This document shows positions 8,203-14,857 of a stretch of 32,240 nucleotides of DNA, one piece after another. The stretch is from Candidatus Woesearchaeota archaeon (GTDB taxonomy: Archaea > Nanobdellota > Nanobdellia > SCGC-AAA011-G17 > GW2011-AR17), in contig JAFCFS010000006.1 of the NCBI GenBank assembly GCA_017608525.1, positions 1 through 32,240 on the forward strand, written 5' to 3'. The notes beneath the pieces are model-generated. The model ran no database searches and had not been told where the DNA came from. It saw only the letters and a program-made list of their open reading frames with translations. Positions within the stretch are counted from its first letter, which is position 1, and every line of letters begins with the position of its first letter. A program made the position numbers and the translations under genes.

Positions 8203-9830
8203 AAAATTTTGGTAAACTAATCTTTATTATTGCATGTTTTATACTCTTAACCAAGATTTGCTTAGCGAGTTTAGAACCAAAAATCTATTTCTTTTGGGGA
8301 GAAGGTTGCCCACATTGCGCTAAAGAGAAAATTTTCCTAGAAAAATTGAAAGAAAAATATCCAGAAGTGAAAATAGAGATGTTTGAAGTATATTATAATA
8401 AAGAAAATGCCAAATTTTTTAATGAAATGGCAAACGCATTTGGAATAAAGCCAATGGGTGTTCCGACAACATTTATCGATGACAAAGTATGGATAGGATA
8501 TGCGGATTATATAGGAAAAGAAATAGAAAAAAAAGTAAAGTATTGTATTGAAAACAATTGCTCCGACCCCATCCTTAGATTGAAAAAACCATCAAATTCT
8601 GTTAACCTTTCTAAATCTCCTGAAACAACATCGCCGTTAAATGTTGTATGTGTTCATGTTTTCTATCATTCACAAAAATGCCCACAATGTGAGGAAATAA
8701 TGCCTTATATTGATTCCTTAGCAAATAAATATGTACTAAATATTACCAAGCATGATGTTTCCTTAAGCAATGAAATGAAAATTTATAAAGAATTTAAAAA
8801 GAAATATGGTCTAGAAAGAGGTGCTTATCCGATTGTATTTATAGGAAATAAATTTTTAATTGGTAAAACAGCAATAGAAAAGAATTTAGAAAATGAAATA
8901 AAAGAATGTAGCAAAGAAGGCTGTGAATGTCCTTCTGAAGAAATTTTCGGAATAACACCTCATCCTCCGAAGCTGGGAGAAACAACTCCTGAAAAAGAAA
9001 CAACAATAAAAGTTCCCATTTTTGGTGAATTGGACACATCGAAGATAGCTTTGCCTTTATTAACTGTAATAATAGGGGGGTTAGATAGTTTTAATCCTTG
9101 TGCATTTTTTGTGCTTTTCTTTTTGCTCAGTATGCTCATATATGCTCAATCAAGGAAAAGAATGCTCCTCATTGGTGGAACATTTGTTTTTTTCTCCGGA
9201 TTTATATATTTTCTATTTATGGCTGCATGGTTAAATCTATTCCTCATTATAGGGCAATTAATGATTATAACAATAATAGCAGGAATTATCGCTTTAATTG
9301 TAGCCCTCATTAACATAAAAGACTTCTTCTTTTTTAAAAAAGGTATCTCATTAGTTATACCTGAAAAAGCAAAACCAAAATTGTTTAAAAGGATGAGAGA
9401 ACTTCTTAAAGCAACCTCCATACCATCAATGCTTATTGGAACAATAGTTTTAGCAATAGCTGCAAATTCTTATGAGTTATTGTGTACAGCTGGCTTTCCA
9501 ATGGTGTTTACAAGAATTTTAACGTTGCATACACTATCAACAGTAGAGTATTATTTATATTTAGTGCTTTATAATGTAGTATATGTAATACCATTGATCT
9601 TCATTGTTTTTATGTTTACCATTACATTAGGTGCAAAAAAATTAACAGAATGGCAAGGAAGAGTACTCAAATTGATATCTGGATTTATGATGTTATGCCT
9701 TGGGTTAGTTTTATTAATAAAACCTGCACTTTTAAATAATGTGTTCACTTCAGTTGCATTATTAGCCATAGCACTCTCGATAGCTGGTATAATAATATTT
9801 GTAACAAAAAAATTCGGTGGTGGAAAATGA
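8199..9830 (+). CDS. Double thioredoxin-domain CcdA/DsbD-like membrane redox protein
   Basis: The 543-residue protein has a signal/anchor sequence (about 5-23), a first thioredoxin-like domain with Cys37-Pro-His-Cys40 and cis-Pro89 (GVPTTF), a second with Cys161-Pro-Gln-Cys164 (cis-Pro in GAYPIVF), a proline/threonine-rich linker, and from about residue 280 a membrane domain of about seven spans. The membrane part has FNPCAFF (Cys301) and YELLCTAGFP (Cys429), the two-cysteine pattern of the CcdA/DsbD core, which carries electrons across the membrane. Both thioredoxin domains should face outside. Extra cysteines occur (CIENNC at 116-121; CSKEGCEC before the linker). The likely job is passing reductant from a cytoplasmic donor to outside disulfides. 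Its start overlaps the regulator stop (ATGA) and its stop overlaps the GcvH-like gene. Confidence 0.88.
   Translation: MKNFGKLIFIIACFILLTKICLASLEPKIYFFWGEGCPHCAKEKIFLEKLKEKYPEVKIEMFEVYYNKENAKFFNEMANAFGIKPMGVPTTFIDDKVWIGYADYIGKEIEKKVKYCIENNCSDPILRLKKPSNSVNLSKSPETTSPLNVVCVHVFYHSQKCPQCEEIMPYIDSLANKYVLNITKHDVSLSNEMKIYKEFKKKYGLERGAYPIVFIGNKFLIGKTAIEKNLENEIKECSKEGCECPSEEIFGITPHPPKLGETTPEKETTIKVPIFGELDTSKIALPLLTVIIGGLDSFNPCAFFVLFFLLSMLIYAQSRKRMLLIGGTFVFFSGFIYFLFMAAWLNLFLIIGQLMIITIIAGIIALIVALINIKDFFFFKKGISLVIPEKAKPKLFKRMRELLKATSIPSMLIGTIVLAIAANSYELLCTAGFPMVFTRILTLHTLSTVEYYLYLVLYNVVYVIPLIFIVFMFTITLGAKKLTEWQGRVLKLISGFMMLCLGLVLLIKPALLNNVFTSVALLAIALSIAGIIIFVTKKFGGGK
8284..8413 (+). repeat. Direct duplication, copy 1 (thioredoxin active-site segment)
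   Basis: These 130 bp, encoding the CPHC region of the first thioredoxin domain, match 10351-10480 with about 6 mismatches by hand alignment (about 95% identity), far closer than the flanking parts of the same domains. Confidence 0.85.
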
Positions 9831-10231
9831 AAAAGGATAGTTACAAATTGCCAAAGAATCTATATTATAATAAAGACTATTCTTGGGTTAAAATTGAAGG
9901 AGATACAGCAATAGTTGGAATTATTGAACCTGCTGCAAAAAGAGTAAAGGAGTTCGTTTTTATTATGTTACCTAAAAAGGGAAAGAAAATAAAAATAGGG
10001 GAAACCTATGTAAGTTTAGAAGCCATTAAATGGAGTGGGCATCTTTCAAGTCCTGTTTCAGGGGAAATTATTGATGTAAATGAAAGTTTATTTGACAATC
10101 CTTCAAAAATTAACAAAAAACCTTATGATTCTTGGATAATGAAAGTTAAACTTGACAACAAAGAACAAATTAAAAAATTATATAAAGCAGATGATATTAT
10201 CAAATGGTTAAAAGAAAAGATGGGTGATTAG
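9827..10231 (+). CDS. GcvH-like lipoyl carrier protein
   Basis: The 134-residue product matches the glycine-cleavage H-protein fold: an N-terminal YYNKDYSWVKIEGDTAIVGI strand pair, LPKKGKKIKIGETYVSLEAIK and the hairpin HLSSPVSGEIIDVNESL, with Lys68 (in SLEAIK, followed by W) at the lipoylation position. In glycine cleavage, the lipoyl arm shuttles aminomethyl groups between P, T and L proteins, but none of those genes is here. Instead it lies between two thioredoxin-like proteins in an operon with an FAD disulfide reductase, an AhpD-like protein and lipoyl synthase. I infer a role as a dithiol electron carrier. Known precedents for GcvH-like proteins outside glycine cleavage are LbpA in sHdr sulfur oxidation and GcvH-L in the SirTM system. 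It overlaps the upstream gene as ATGA. Confidence 0.85.
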   Translation: MKKDSYKLPKNLYYNKDYSWVKIEGDTAIVGIIEPAAKRVKEFVFIMLPKKGKKIKIGETYVSLEAIKWSGHLSSPVSGEIIDVNESLFDNPSKINKKPYDSWIMKVKLDNKEQIKKLYKADDIIKWLKEKMGD

Positions 10232-10232
10232 A

Positions 10233-10685
10233 ATGTTTGAAAGAAAATATATCTTATTTTTAATGATTTTTATATTTATTTTTTCTTCAGGGTGCGAAAG
10301 CTATACTGGAGAGGTGGTTAAACAAAACTTTACAAAAAGTAATGCTTTCGTCTATTTCTTTTGGGGAAAAGGTTGCCCACATTGCGCTAAAGAGAAAATT
10401 TTCTTAGAGAAACTGAAAGAAAAATATCCAGAAGTGAAAATAGAAATGTTTGAAATATATTATAATAAAGAAAATGCCAAGTTCTTTGTTGAACTCTCAA
10501 AAGCATATGGAATAAACGCCATGGGAGTGCCAACAACGTTTATTGGAGAATTTGATCCAATTATTGGCTACAACAGCGATGAAACAACTGGAATAGATAT
10601 AGAAGAAAAAATTAAGTATTGTTTAGAAAAGGGATGTGTTTCTCCGATTTCGAAATTAGAGGTGGTTAATAATGAAAAAAGCTAA
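10233..10685 (+). CDS. Thioredoxin-like exported protein, probable lipoprotein
   Basis: From the ATG at 10233 the product is 150 residues: a short basic start, a hydrophobic segment (about 6-18) and FSSGC with Cys21 at a lipobox-like position, then a thioredoxin-like domain with Cys48-Pro-His-Cys51 and GVPTTF. I prefer this ATG to an in-frame GTG at 10224 because GGGTGAT (10222-10228) forms a good Shine-Dalgarno sequence just before it. The domain is a near copy of the first thioredoxin domain of the CcdA-like protein two genes upstream, including a 130-bp stretch of about 95% nucleotide identity. It also retains the C-terminal cysteine pair (YCLEKGC). It would sit on the outer face of the membrane and could accept electrons from the CcdA-type transporter. 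Confidence 0.82.
   Translation: MFERKYILFLMIFIFIFSSGCESYTGEVVKQNFTKSNAFVYFFWGKGCPHCAKEKIFLEKLKEKYPEVKIEMFEIYYNKENAKFFVELSKAYGINAMGVPTTFIGEFDPIIGYNSDETTGIDIEEKIKYCLEKGCVSPISKLEVVNNEKS
10351..10480 (+). repeat. Direct duplication, copy 2 (thioredoxin active-site segment)
   Basis: Partner of 8284-8413, in the same orientation about 2.07 kb downstream. It spans from the first beta strand (VYFFWG) past the CPHC motif to NKENAK. Similarity falls off abruptly at both ends. Confidence 0.85.
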
Positions 10686-11013
10686 AAAAACGCTAGAAGA
10701 AATTAATAGGTATTTAAAAAAACTAAGAAAGAAAACTCCGACACAAACAAGAGGGTTCTACAATTTACTTTTTTCTATCGAAACTGGTAAGGCACTAGAT
10801 AAAAAAACAAAAGAGTTAATTGCAATTGCACTCTCAATAATAACACATTGTGAATGGTGTATAGTGTTTCATGTTAATGAGGCCATAAAAGCTGGTGCAA
10901 AAGAAGAAGAGATTTTAGAAAGCATATGGATGGCTGTATTGATGGGTGGTGGTCCTGCACTAATGTATGGGCAACTTGCATTAAAAGCTTTTGAAGAATT
11001 GAAAAAAGGATGA
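10672..11013 (+). CDS. AhpD/carboxymuconolactone decarboxylase-like CxxC protein
   Basis: The 113-residue all-helical protein has the AhpD-type active site Cys60-Glu-Trp-Cys63 followed by His67 (THCEWCIVFHVNEAIKAGA), then a glycine-rich helix WMAVLMGGGPALMYG. The CxxC...H arrangement marks the disulfide-active branch of the CMD family, as opposed to decarboxylases. In Mycobacterium tuberculosis AhpD is reduced by a lipoylated protein (DlaT) that Lpd recharges, and hands electrons to a peroxiredoxin. Here a lipoyl carrier and an FAD reductase are direct neighbours, but no peroxiredoxin gene is in the window. GAGGTGGT (10660-10667) precedes the ATG. The start lies inside the thioredoxin-like gene's end and the stop overlaps the next start (ATGA). 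Confidence 0.85.
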   Translation: MKKAKKTLEEINRYLKKLRKKTPTQTRGFYNLLFSIETGKALDKKTKELIAIALSIITHCEWCIVFHVNEAIKAGAKEEEILESIWMAVLMGGGPALMYGQLALKAFEELKKG

Positions 11014-12317
11014 AAATTACAATAGTTGGTGGCGGAGCAGCAGGATCAACAGTAGCTTTTGAATTGAGAAAATTAAATAAGAAAGCAGAGATTAAAATTG
11101 TTGATAAATCAAGCATCATAGGCTATTCTCCGTGCTCTTTCCCATATTATATTTCCGGTGAAATTGAAAAAGAAGAGTTATTTAATTTTAGAAAAAAAGA
11201 CTATTCCATTAATGACATAGAAGTTTTGCTAAAAAATGAAGTTAAATCTATTGATAGAGAAAAAAGAAAATTAATCTTAGAAAATGAGAATATCAAATAT
11301 GACAAATTAGTTTTAGCAACAGGGAGTGTTTGTTCAATTCCAAAAATCAATGGTTTAACAAAGATTGAATTCTTAACATTGAAAGATATAAATGATGCAG
11401 AGAAAATTAAAAAAGCTGCTGGCAAGAAAAAGACTTTTGTAATTATCGGTGGGGGTTTAATAGGAATAGAATTAGCTTCCGCCCTTATAAAAAAGAAATC
11501 GGCTGTTTGTGTAATTGAAAAAGAAAATGAAATACTGCCAAAAGTTTTGGATTCAAATATGGCAATTTATGTCAGAGAATTTCTTGAAAAAAGAGGAGTA
11601 AAATTTTATACAAATTCACAAATTCGCCAAATTAAAAAAGGAAAAATTGTTTTGAAAAACAAAAACGTAGAATTTGACGAGTTAGTTTTAGCAACTGGCT
11701 TCCTGCCAAATATCAAATTAGCAAGATTGTGTGGATTGGCTGCAAATAAAGGAATTAAGGTAAATGGTTTCTTACAAACGTCTGATAAAGCTATATATTC
11801 ATGTGGTAATTGTATTGAATATGTTGAATTTTATACAAGGAAAAAAATTATAAGCCAATTGGGAAGTAATGCAGTAAAAGAAGCAAGAATTGTAGCTAGG
11901 AATATGCTTGGCAAAAAAATTCGCTTTCCTGAAATACTAAACAATACAATTTCGTATATTGATGGATTGTACATTGGTTCTGTTGGTTTAACTGAAAAAA
12001 GAATAAAGGAATTGAAAAAGAATTGCTTTTCAGTGGTTTACGAAACAAAAACGAGAAAGCATAAAGGTAAAAAAATAATTGCAAAAGTAATATCTGATCC
12101 GAAAAAAAAGATTGTTGGAGGACAAATAATTAGTGAGGAAAATATTTCTGGAGAAATGAATTTTCTGTCTTTAATAATAAGAAAGTGCGATAACTTAGAG
12201 GAAGTTAGCAAAATAGAAACCTGCTATAATCCATTTACTTCACATGTATTTGATCCAATTCTAGTATCTTCAGAAATTTGTGAAAAGAAAATTAAATTAA
12301 AAAATGAAAATACCTAG
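11010..12317 (+). CDS. FAD-dependent NAD(P)H disulfide reductase, CoA-disulfide reductase/NADH oxidase family
   Basis: The 435-residue protein is a two-dinucleotide-domain flavoprotein: FAD motif IVGGGAAGSTVAFEL at the N-terminus, NAD(P) motif IIGGGLIGIELASAL at about 146-160, and the ATG(F/S) motifs LVLATGSV and LVLATGFLPN. The single redox cysteine is Cys42 in YSPCSFPYYISGE, the position used by CoA-disulfide reductases, NADH oxidases and NADH:polysulfide reductases, rather than the CxxxxC of dihydrolipoamide dehydrogenase. The C-terminal CYNPFTSHVFDPI segment matches the family's dimer-interface tyrosine loop. The substrate could be a low-molecular-weight disulfide, polysulfide, oxygen, or, by context, the disulfide of the lipoyl carrier. 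It overlaps both neighbours (ATGA upstream, 14 bases with lipA). Confidence 0.88.
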   Translation: MKITIVGGGAAGSTVAFELRKLNKKAEIKIVDKSSIIGYSPCSFPYYISGEIEKEELFNFRKKDYSINDIEVLLKNEVKSIDREKRKLILENENIKYDKLVLATGSVCSIPKINGLTKIEFLTLKDINDAEKIKKAAGKKKTFVIIGGGLIGIELASALIKKKSAVCVIEKENEILPKVLDSNMAIYVREFLEKRGVKFYTNSQIRQIKKGKIVLKNKNVEFDELVLATGFLPNIKLARLCGLAANKGIKVNGFLQTSDKAIYSCGNCIEYVEFYTRKKIISQLGSNAVKEARIVARNMLGKKIRFPEILNNTISYIDGLYIGSVGLTEKRIKELKKNCFSVVYETKTRKHKGKKIIAKVISDPKKKIVGGQIISEENISGEMNFLSLIIRKCDNLEEVSKIETCYNPFTSHVFDPILVSSEICEKKIKLKNENT

Positions 12318-13146
12318 TTGGATTAAAATAAAAGATTTCGACAAAGAAAAATACCAAAAAATGTTATTTCTTCTTAAAAAATACAAAATAAACACAGTTT
12401 GTATAGAAGCAAATTGCCCAAATAGATACGAATGTTTTTCTGGAGGTACTGCTACATTTTTGATTCTTGGAGATATTTGTACAAGAAACTGCTTATACTG
12501 CAATATAAAAAAAGGAAAACCTAAGCCACTTGACAAAGAAGAACCAAAAAGGATTGCTAAAATTGTTGAAAAGCTGAATTTAGATTATGTGGTCATAACA
12601 TGTGTAACACGGGATGACTTGGAAGATTATGGTGTAGGCCAGTTTGTTGAAACAGTGAAGGAAATTAAAAATTTAAATAAAAAATGTAAAATTGAACTTT
12701 TAATATCTGATTTGGGTGGCAAGTGGAAATATTTAAAAAAATTGTTGGCATGTAAACCTAATGTAATAAATCATAATATAGAAGTTGTAAAGACCCTTTT
12801 TGGTAGTTTAAGACCTAAAGGAAATTATCTCCTTTCTCTTGAACTATTGAAAAGAGTAAAGGAGGAAGAAAAATACATCATAACAAAATCAGGATTTATG
12901 GTGGGTTTAGGTGAAAACCTTAAAGAAGTATATCAAACTATAGCTGACTTAAAAAAAGTAAAATGTGACATTGTAACAATTGGGCAATATTTGCAACCGA
13001 GTAAGAAACATTATCCTGTTAAAAAATTTTATTCACCCCACGAGTTTAATTTAATTAAAAAATATGCAAATAATTTGGGTTTTAAGAAAGTAGTTTGTGG
13101 TCCTTTAGTAAGAAGTTCTTATAAGGCTTCTTCTTATTTCTGTTAA
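12304..13146 (+). CDS. lipA: Lipoyl synthase (radical SAM)
   Basis: LipA inserts two sulfur atoms into an octanoyl chain bound to a lipoyl-domain lysine. The 280-residue protein has the full signature: auxiliary-cluster cysteines Cys33, Cys38 and Cys44 (CIEANCPNRYEC), the radical-SAM cluster Cys59-x3-Cys63-x2-Cys66 (CTRNCLYC), VTRDDLEDYG, HNIEVV, and the C-terminal RSSY (270-273) whose serine ligates the auxiliary cluster. All catalytic features are intact. It is the last gene of the operon starting at 7675; the substrate is presumably the GcvH-like protein encoded 2 kb upstream. No octanoyltransferase (LipB) is visible, so the octanoyl group may come from the lipoate ligase encoded at 13798. 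Confidence 0.95.
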   Translation: MKIPSWIKIKDFDKEKYQKMLFLLKKYKINTVCIEANCPNRYECFSGGTATFLILGDICTRNCLYCNIKKGKPKPLDKEEPKRIAKIVEKLNLDYVVITCVTRDDLEDYGVGQFVETVKEIKNLNKKCKIELLISDLGGKWKYLKKLLACKPNVINHNIEVVKTLFGSLRPKGNYLLSLELLKRVKEEEKYIITKSGFMVGLGENLKEVYQTIADLKKVKCDIVTIGQYLQPSKKHYPVKKFYSPHEFNLIKKYANNLGFKKVVCGPLVRSSYKASSYFC

Positions 13147-13158
13147 ATCACCAAAAAC

Positions 13159-13167
13159 TTTATAAAT
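13159..13167 (+). promoter_or_regulatory. TATA box of the DUF5320-DUF134-lplA-lplB unit
   Basis: TTTATAAAT just after lipA indicates a new transcript; the mRNA would start near 13188 with a leader of about 30 bases before the ATG at 13218. Confidence 0.6.
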
Positions 13168-13172
13168 AATTA

Positions 13173-13186
13173 TGAATATATATTCA
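13173..13186. promoter_or_regulatory. 14-bp perfect palindrome, candidate operator
   Basis: TGAATATATATTCA is perfectly self-complementary and lies between the TATA box and the expected transcription start, where a bound repressor would block initiation. The DUF134 HTH protein encoded downstream is a candidate ligand, by inference. Simple AT composition raises the chance of coincidence. Confidence 0.45.
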
Positions 13187-13204
13187 AAAATGTTAAAAAT
13201 CGTT

Positions 13205-13213
13205 GGGGGTGAT
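13205..13213 (+). promoter_or_regulatory. Strong Shine-Dalgarno sequence fixing the DUF5320 start
   Basis: GGGGGTGAT sits 4 bases before the ATG at 13218. This selects that start over the in-frame TTG at 13203 and shows this transcript has a leader, unlike most genes here. Confidence 0.7.
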
Positions 13214-13217
13214 AAAA

Positions 13218-13469
13218 ATGCCATGGGGTGATGGAACAGGTCCTTGGTGGATTCAGGGAAGAAATATAAGAGGCTTTTGGAGATGCTGGAGATTTGGACG
13301 AGGTTTTGGATGGTTTGGTAGAGGATTCAGATGGAGGTCATTTTGGCCCTTTAGAGATTACGAATTAACAAAAGAAGAAGAGATCAAAATTTTAGAGGCG
13401 GCATTAAAAGACATAGAAGTTGAAAAACGTGAAATAGAGAAAAAATTAAAAGAGTTAAAGGGGCAATAA
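13218..13469 (+). CDS. DUF5320-like small Gly/Trp/Arg-rich protein
   Basis: The 83-residue protein starts MPWGDGTGPWW and has a Gly-Phe-Trp-Arg-rich half (RFGRGFGWFGRGFRWRSFWPF, about 17-45 in broken runs), then a charged C-terminal coiled-coil helix (EEEIKILEAALKDIEVEKREIEKKLKELKG). This matches the DUF5320 pattern of an N-terminal M-P-x-G-D-x-T-G-P motif, a Gly-rich middle and a coiled coil. Such proteins are often encoded beside DUF134 genes and metal-cluster carriers; the biochemical role is unknown. The base composition is richer in G than its neighbours because of the Gly/Trp/Arg content. The start is chosen by the Shine-Dalgarno sequence at 13205. Confidence 0.8.
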   Translation: MPWGDGTGPWWIQGRNIRGFWRCWRFGRGFGWFGRGFRWRSFWPFRDYELTKEEEIKILEAALKDIEVEKREIEKKLKELKGQ

Positions 13470-13477
13470 AAAAATAA

Positions 13478-13816
13478 ATGCCAAGGCCTAAAAAATGTAG
13501 GAATGTATGGTGTACTCCATACATTACCTACTTTAAACCAGCTGGAATTAGAGTGATTGGATTAGAGGAGGTTGTTTTAACCATCGATGAATTTGAAGCA
13601 ATAAGATTAAAAGATCTCGAAGGTTTAGATCAAGAAGAGGCTGCAAAAAGGATGAACATATCGCAACCTACATTCCATAGATTAGTGTTGTCTGCAAGGA
13701 AAAAAGTTACCGATGCAATTGTGAATGGAAAAGCGATAAAAATAGAAGGGGGAACATTCAAAATTTTACGTCCGAGAAGGAGGAGGCTAAGAAGAGGATG
13801 GAGAGGTGGAGGTTAA
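13478..13816 (+). CDS. DUF134 (UPF0251) predicted DNA-binding protein
   Basis: The 112-residue protein carries the DUF134 signature from its first residue: MPRPKKCRNV, then TYFKPAGIRVIGLEEVVLTIDEFEAIRLKDLEGLDQEEAAKRM and a sigma70-region-4-like helix-turn-helix (about 50-75, NISQPTFHRLVLSARKK) followed by ALVNGKAI-like AIVNGKAIKIEGG. It keeps cysteines near the N-terminus (Cys7, Cys12) that could bind metal or sense redox state. The tail is unusual: a run of arginines then GWRGGG. It is 8 bases after the DUF5320 gene and overlaps lplA by 19 bases, so it probably controls this lipoate-ligase unit; the palindrome at 13173 is a candidate site. Confidence 0.88.
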   Translation: MPRPKKCRNVWCTPYITYFKPAGIRVIGLEEVVLTIDEFEAIRLKDLEGLDQEEAAKRMNISQPTFHRLVLSARKKVTDAIVNGKAIKIEGGTFKILRPRRRRLRRGWRGGG

Positions 13817-14553
13817 TTCCAAGTATGGAAGAATGTGGGGCTATGCAAATGGCTATAGATGAAGCCATGCTTTATGCCAGAATAAAAGGGATAATTCCAA
13901 ATACTTTACGTTTTTTTTCGTGGAAGCCACCAGCAATAACTATTGGCTATTTTCAAAGTTTAAAAAAAGAAGTCGATGTAAAAAAGGCAAAGAATTTGGG
14001 CATCGATGTTATAAGAAGGTATACTGGCGGAGGAGCCGTACTTCACGATAAAGAACTTACATATTCTGTAGTCATGGATGAAAAAGATTTACCTACTGAC
14101 ATTATTAAATCGTATCAAAAAATTTGTTCTTGCATAATTTACGGACTAAAAACTATGGGTTTAAATGCCGAATTCAAACCAATAAATGATATTGTTGTTA
14201 AAAACAAAAAAATATCAGGCAATGCTCAAACCAGGAAAGAAGGGATTGTTTTGCAGCATGGGACTATACTTATTGACGTAGACGTAGAAAAAATGTTTTC
14301 TGTGTTGAAAGTACCAAATGAAAAGATAAAGGATAAACTAATAAAAGATGCTAAAGAAAGAGTAACATCTATCAATAAAGAATTAGGAAAAAATACAGGA
14401 ATAAAAAAATTAGAAAAAAGCATAGCTAAAGGTTTTGAAAAAATATTCAAGATTAAATTTTATCTTGGAGATTTAACAAAGGAGGAGATGAAGCTAGCCA
14501 GAAAGTTATACAAAACGAAATACTCAACAAAAGAATGGAATTATTTAAGATGA
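13798..14553 (+). CDS. lplA: Lipoate-protein ligase A, catalytic domain
   Basis: LplA activates lipoate (or octanoate) with ATP and attaches it to the lipoyl-domain lysine. The 251-residue protein is the catalytic domain only, like the archaeal two-subunit enzyme of Thermoplasma. It begins MERWRLIP and then has MAIDEAML. The substrate loop is RRYTGGGAVLHD (73-84) and the catalytic lysine region is NDIVVKNKKISGNAQ (130-144, Lys138 of KISG). The missing accessory domain is encoded by the next gene, overlapped as ATGA. AGGAGG (13779-13786) precedes the ATG. The gene also overlaps DUF134. Its substrate is presumably the GcvH-like protein at 9827; lipA and lplA together would allow both synthesis and salvage or repair of the cofactor. 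Confidence 0.93.
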   Translation: MERWRLIPSMEECGAMQMAIDEAMLYARIKGIIPNTLRFFSWKPPAITIGYFQSLKKEVDVKKAKNLGIDVIRRYTGGGAVLHDKELTYSVVMDEKDLPTDIIKSYQKICSCIIYGLKTMGLNAEFKPINDIVVKNKKISGNAQTRKEGIVLQHGTILIDVDVEKMFSVLKVPNEKIKDKLIKDAKERVTSINKELGKNTGIKKLEKSIAKGFEKIFKIKFYLGDLTKEEMKLARKLYKTKYSTKEWNYLR

Positions 14554-14819
14554 AAAAAAGTATAGATTACAAGGTTAAAGATGGAAAATTATTAAGATTA
14601 GATATAAATATAGAAGGGAAAAAAATCAAAAAAATAAAGATTACAGGGGATTTTTTTGTTTACCCTGAAGAAGGCATAGAAGATATAGAAAACATTTTAT
14701 GTGGAAAAAGAATTAAAGAAGTAGAAGAGGTTCTTAAAAAAATCCAAAAAGAAAAAAAGATTAAATTTATTGGTTTCAGCATGAAAGATTTGGTTTTTGC
14801 CATAAAAAGTTCTGTTTAA
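14550..14819 (+). CDS. lplB: Lipoate-protein ligase accessory subunit LplB
   Basis: The 89-residue product (MKKSIDYKVKDGKLLRLDI...) matches the C-terminal accessory domain of lipoate ligase that archaea encode separately: a beta hairpin of K-V-x-x-G-K-L-L-R-L-D-I, KIKITGDFFVYPEEGIEDIE, and an alpha-beta end with VLKKIQKEKKIKFIGFSMKDLVFAI. In Thermoplasma acidophilum this subunit is needed for lipoate activation. I choose the ATG at 14550 because it forms an ATGA overlap with the lplA stop; an ATG five codons earlier (14535) is possible but lies deeper in lplA. It is the last gene of the lipoate unit. Confidence 0.88.
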   Translation: MKKSIDYKVKDGKLLRLDINIEGKKIKKIKITGDFFVYPEEGIEDIENILCGKRIKEVEEVLKKIQKEKKIKFIGFSMKDLVFAIKSSV

Positions 14820-14827
14820 TGGATAAA

Positions 14828-14836
14828 TTTATAAAA
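14828..14836 (+). promoter_or_regulatory. TATA box for the solenoid-repeat gene at 14858
   Basis: TTTATAAAA starts 30 bp before the ATG at 14858. A T7 run follows (about 14837-14843), which could also end transcripts from lplB. Confidence 0.5.
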
Positions 14837-14857
14837 TTTTTTTAGAAAGTCAATTTT

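Noticed and set aside
9827-10231. Evidence for a complete glycine cleavage system
   Set aside because: Only the H-like protein is present; no P, T or CxxxxC-type L protein is encoded in the window.
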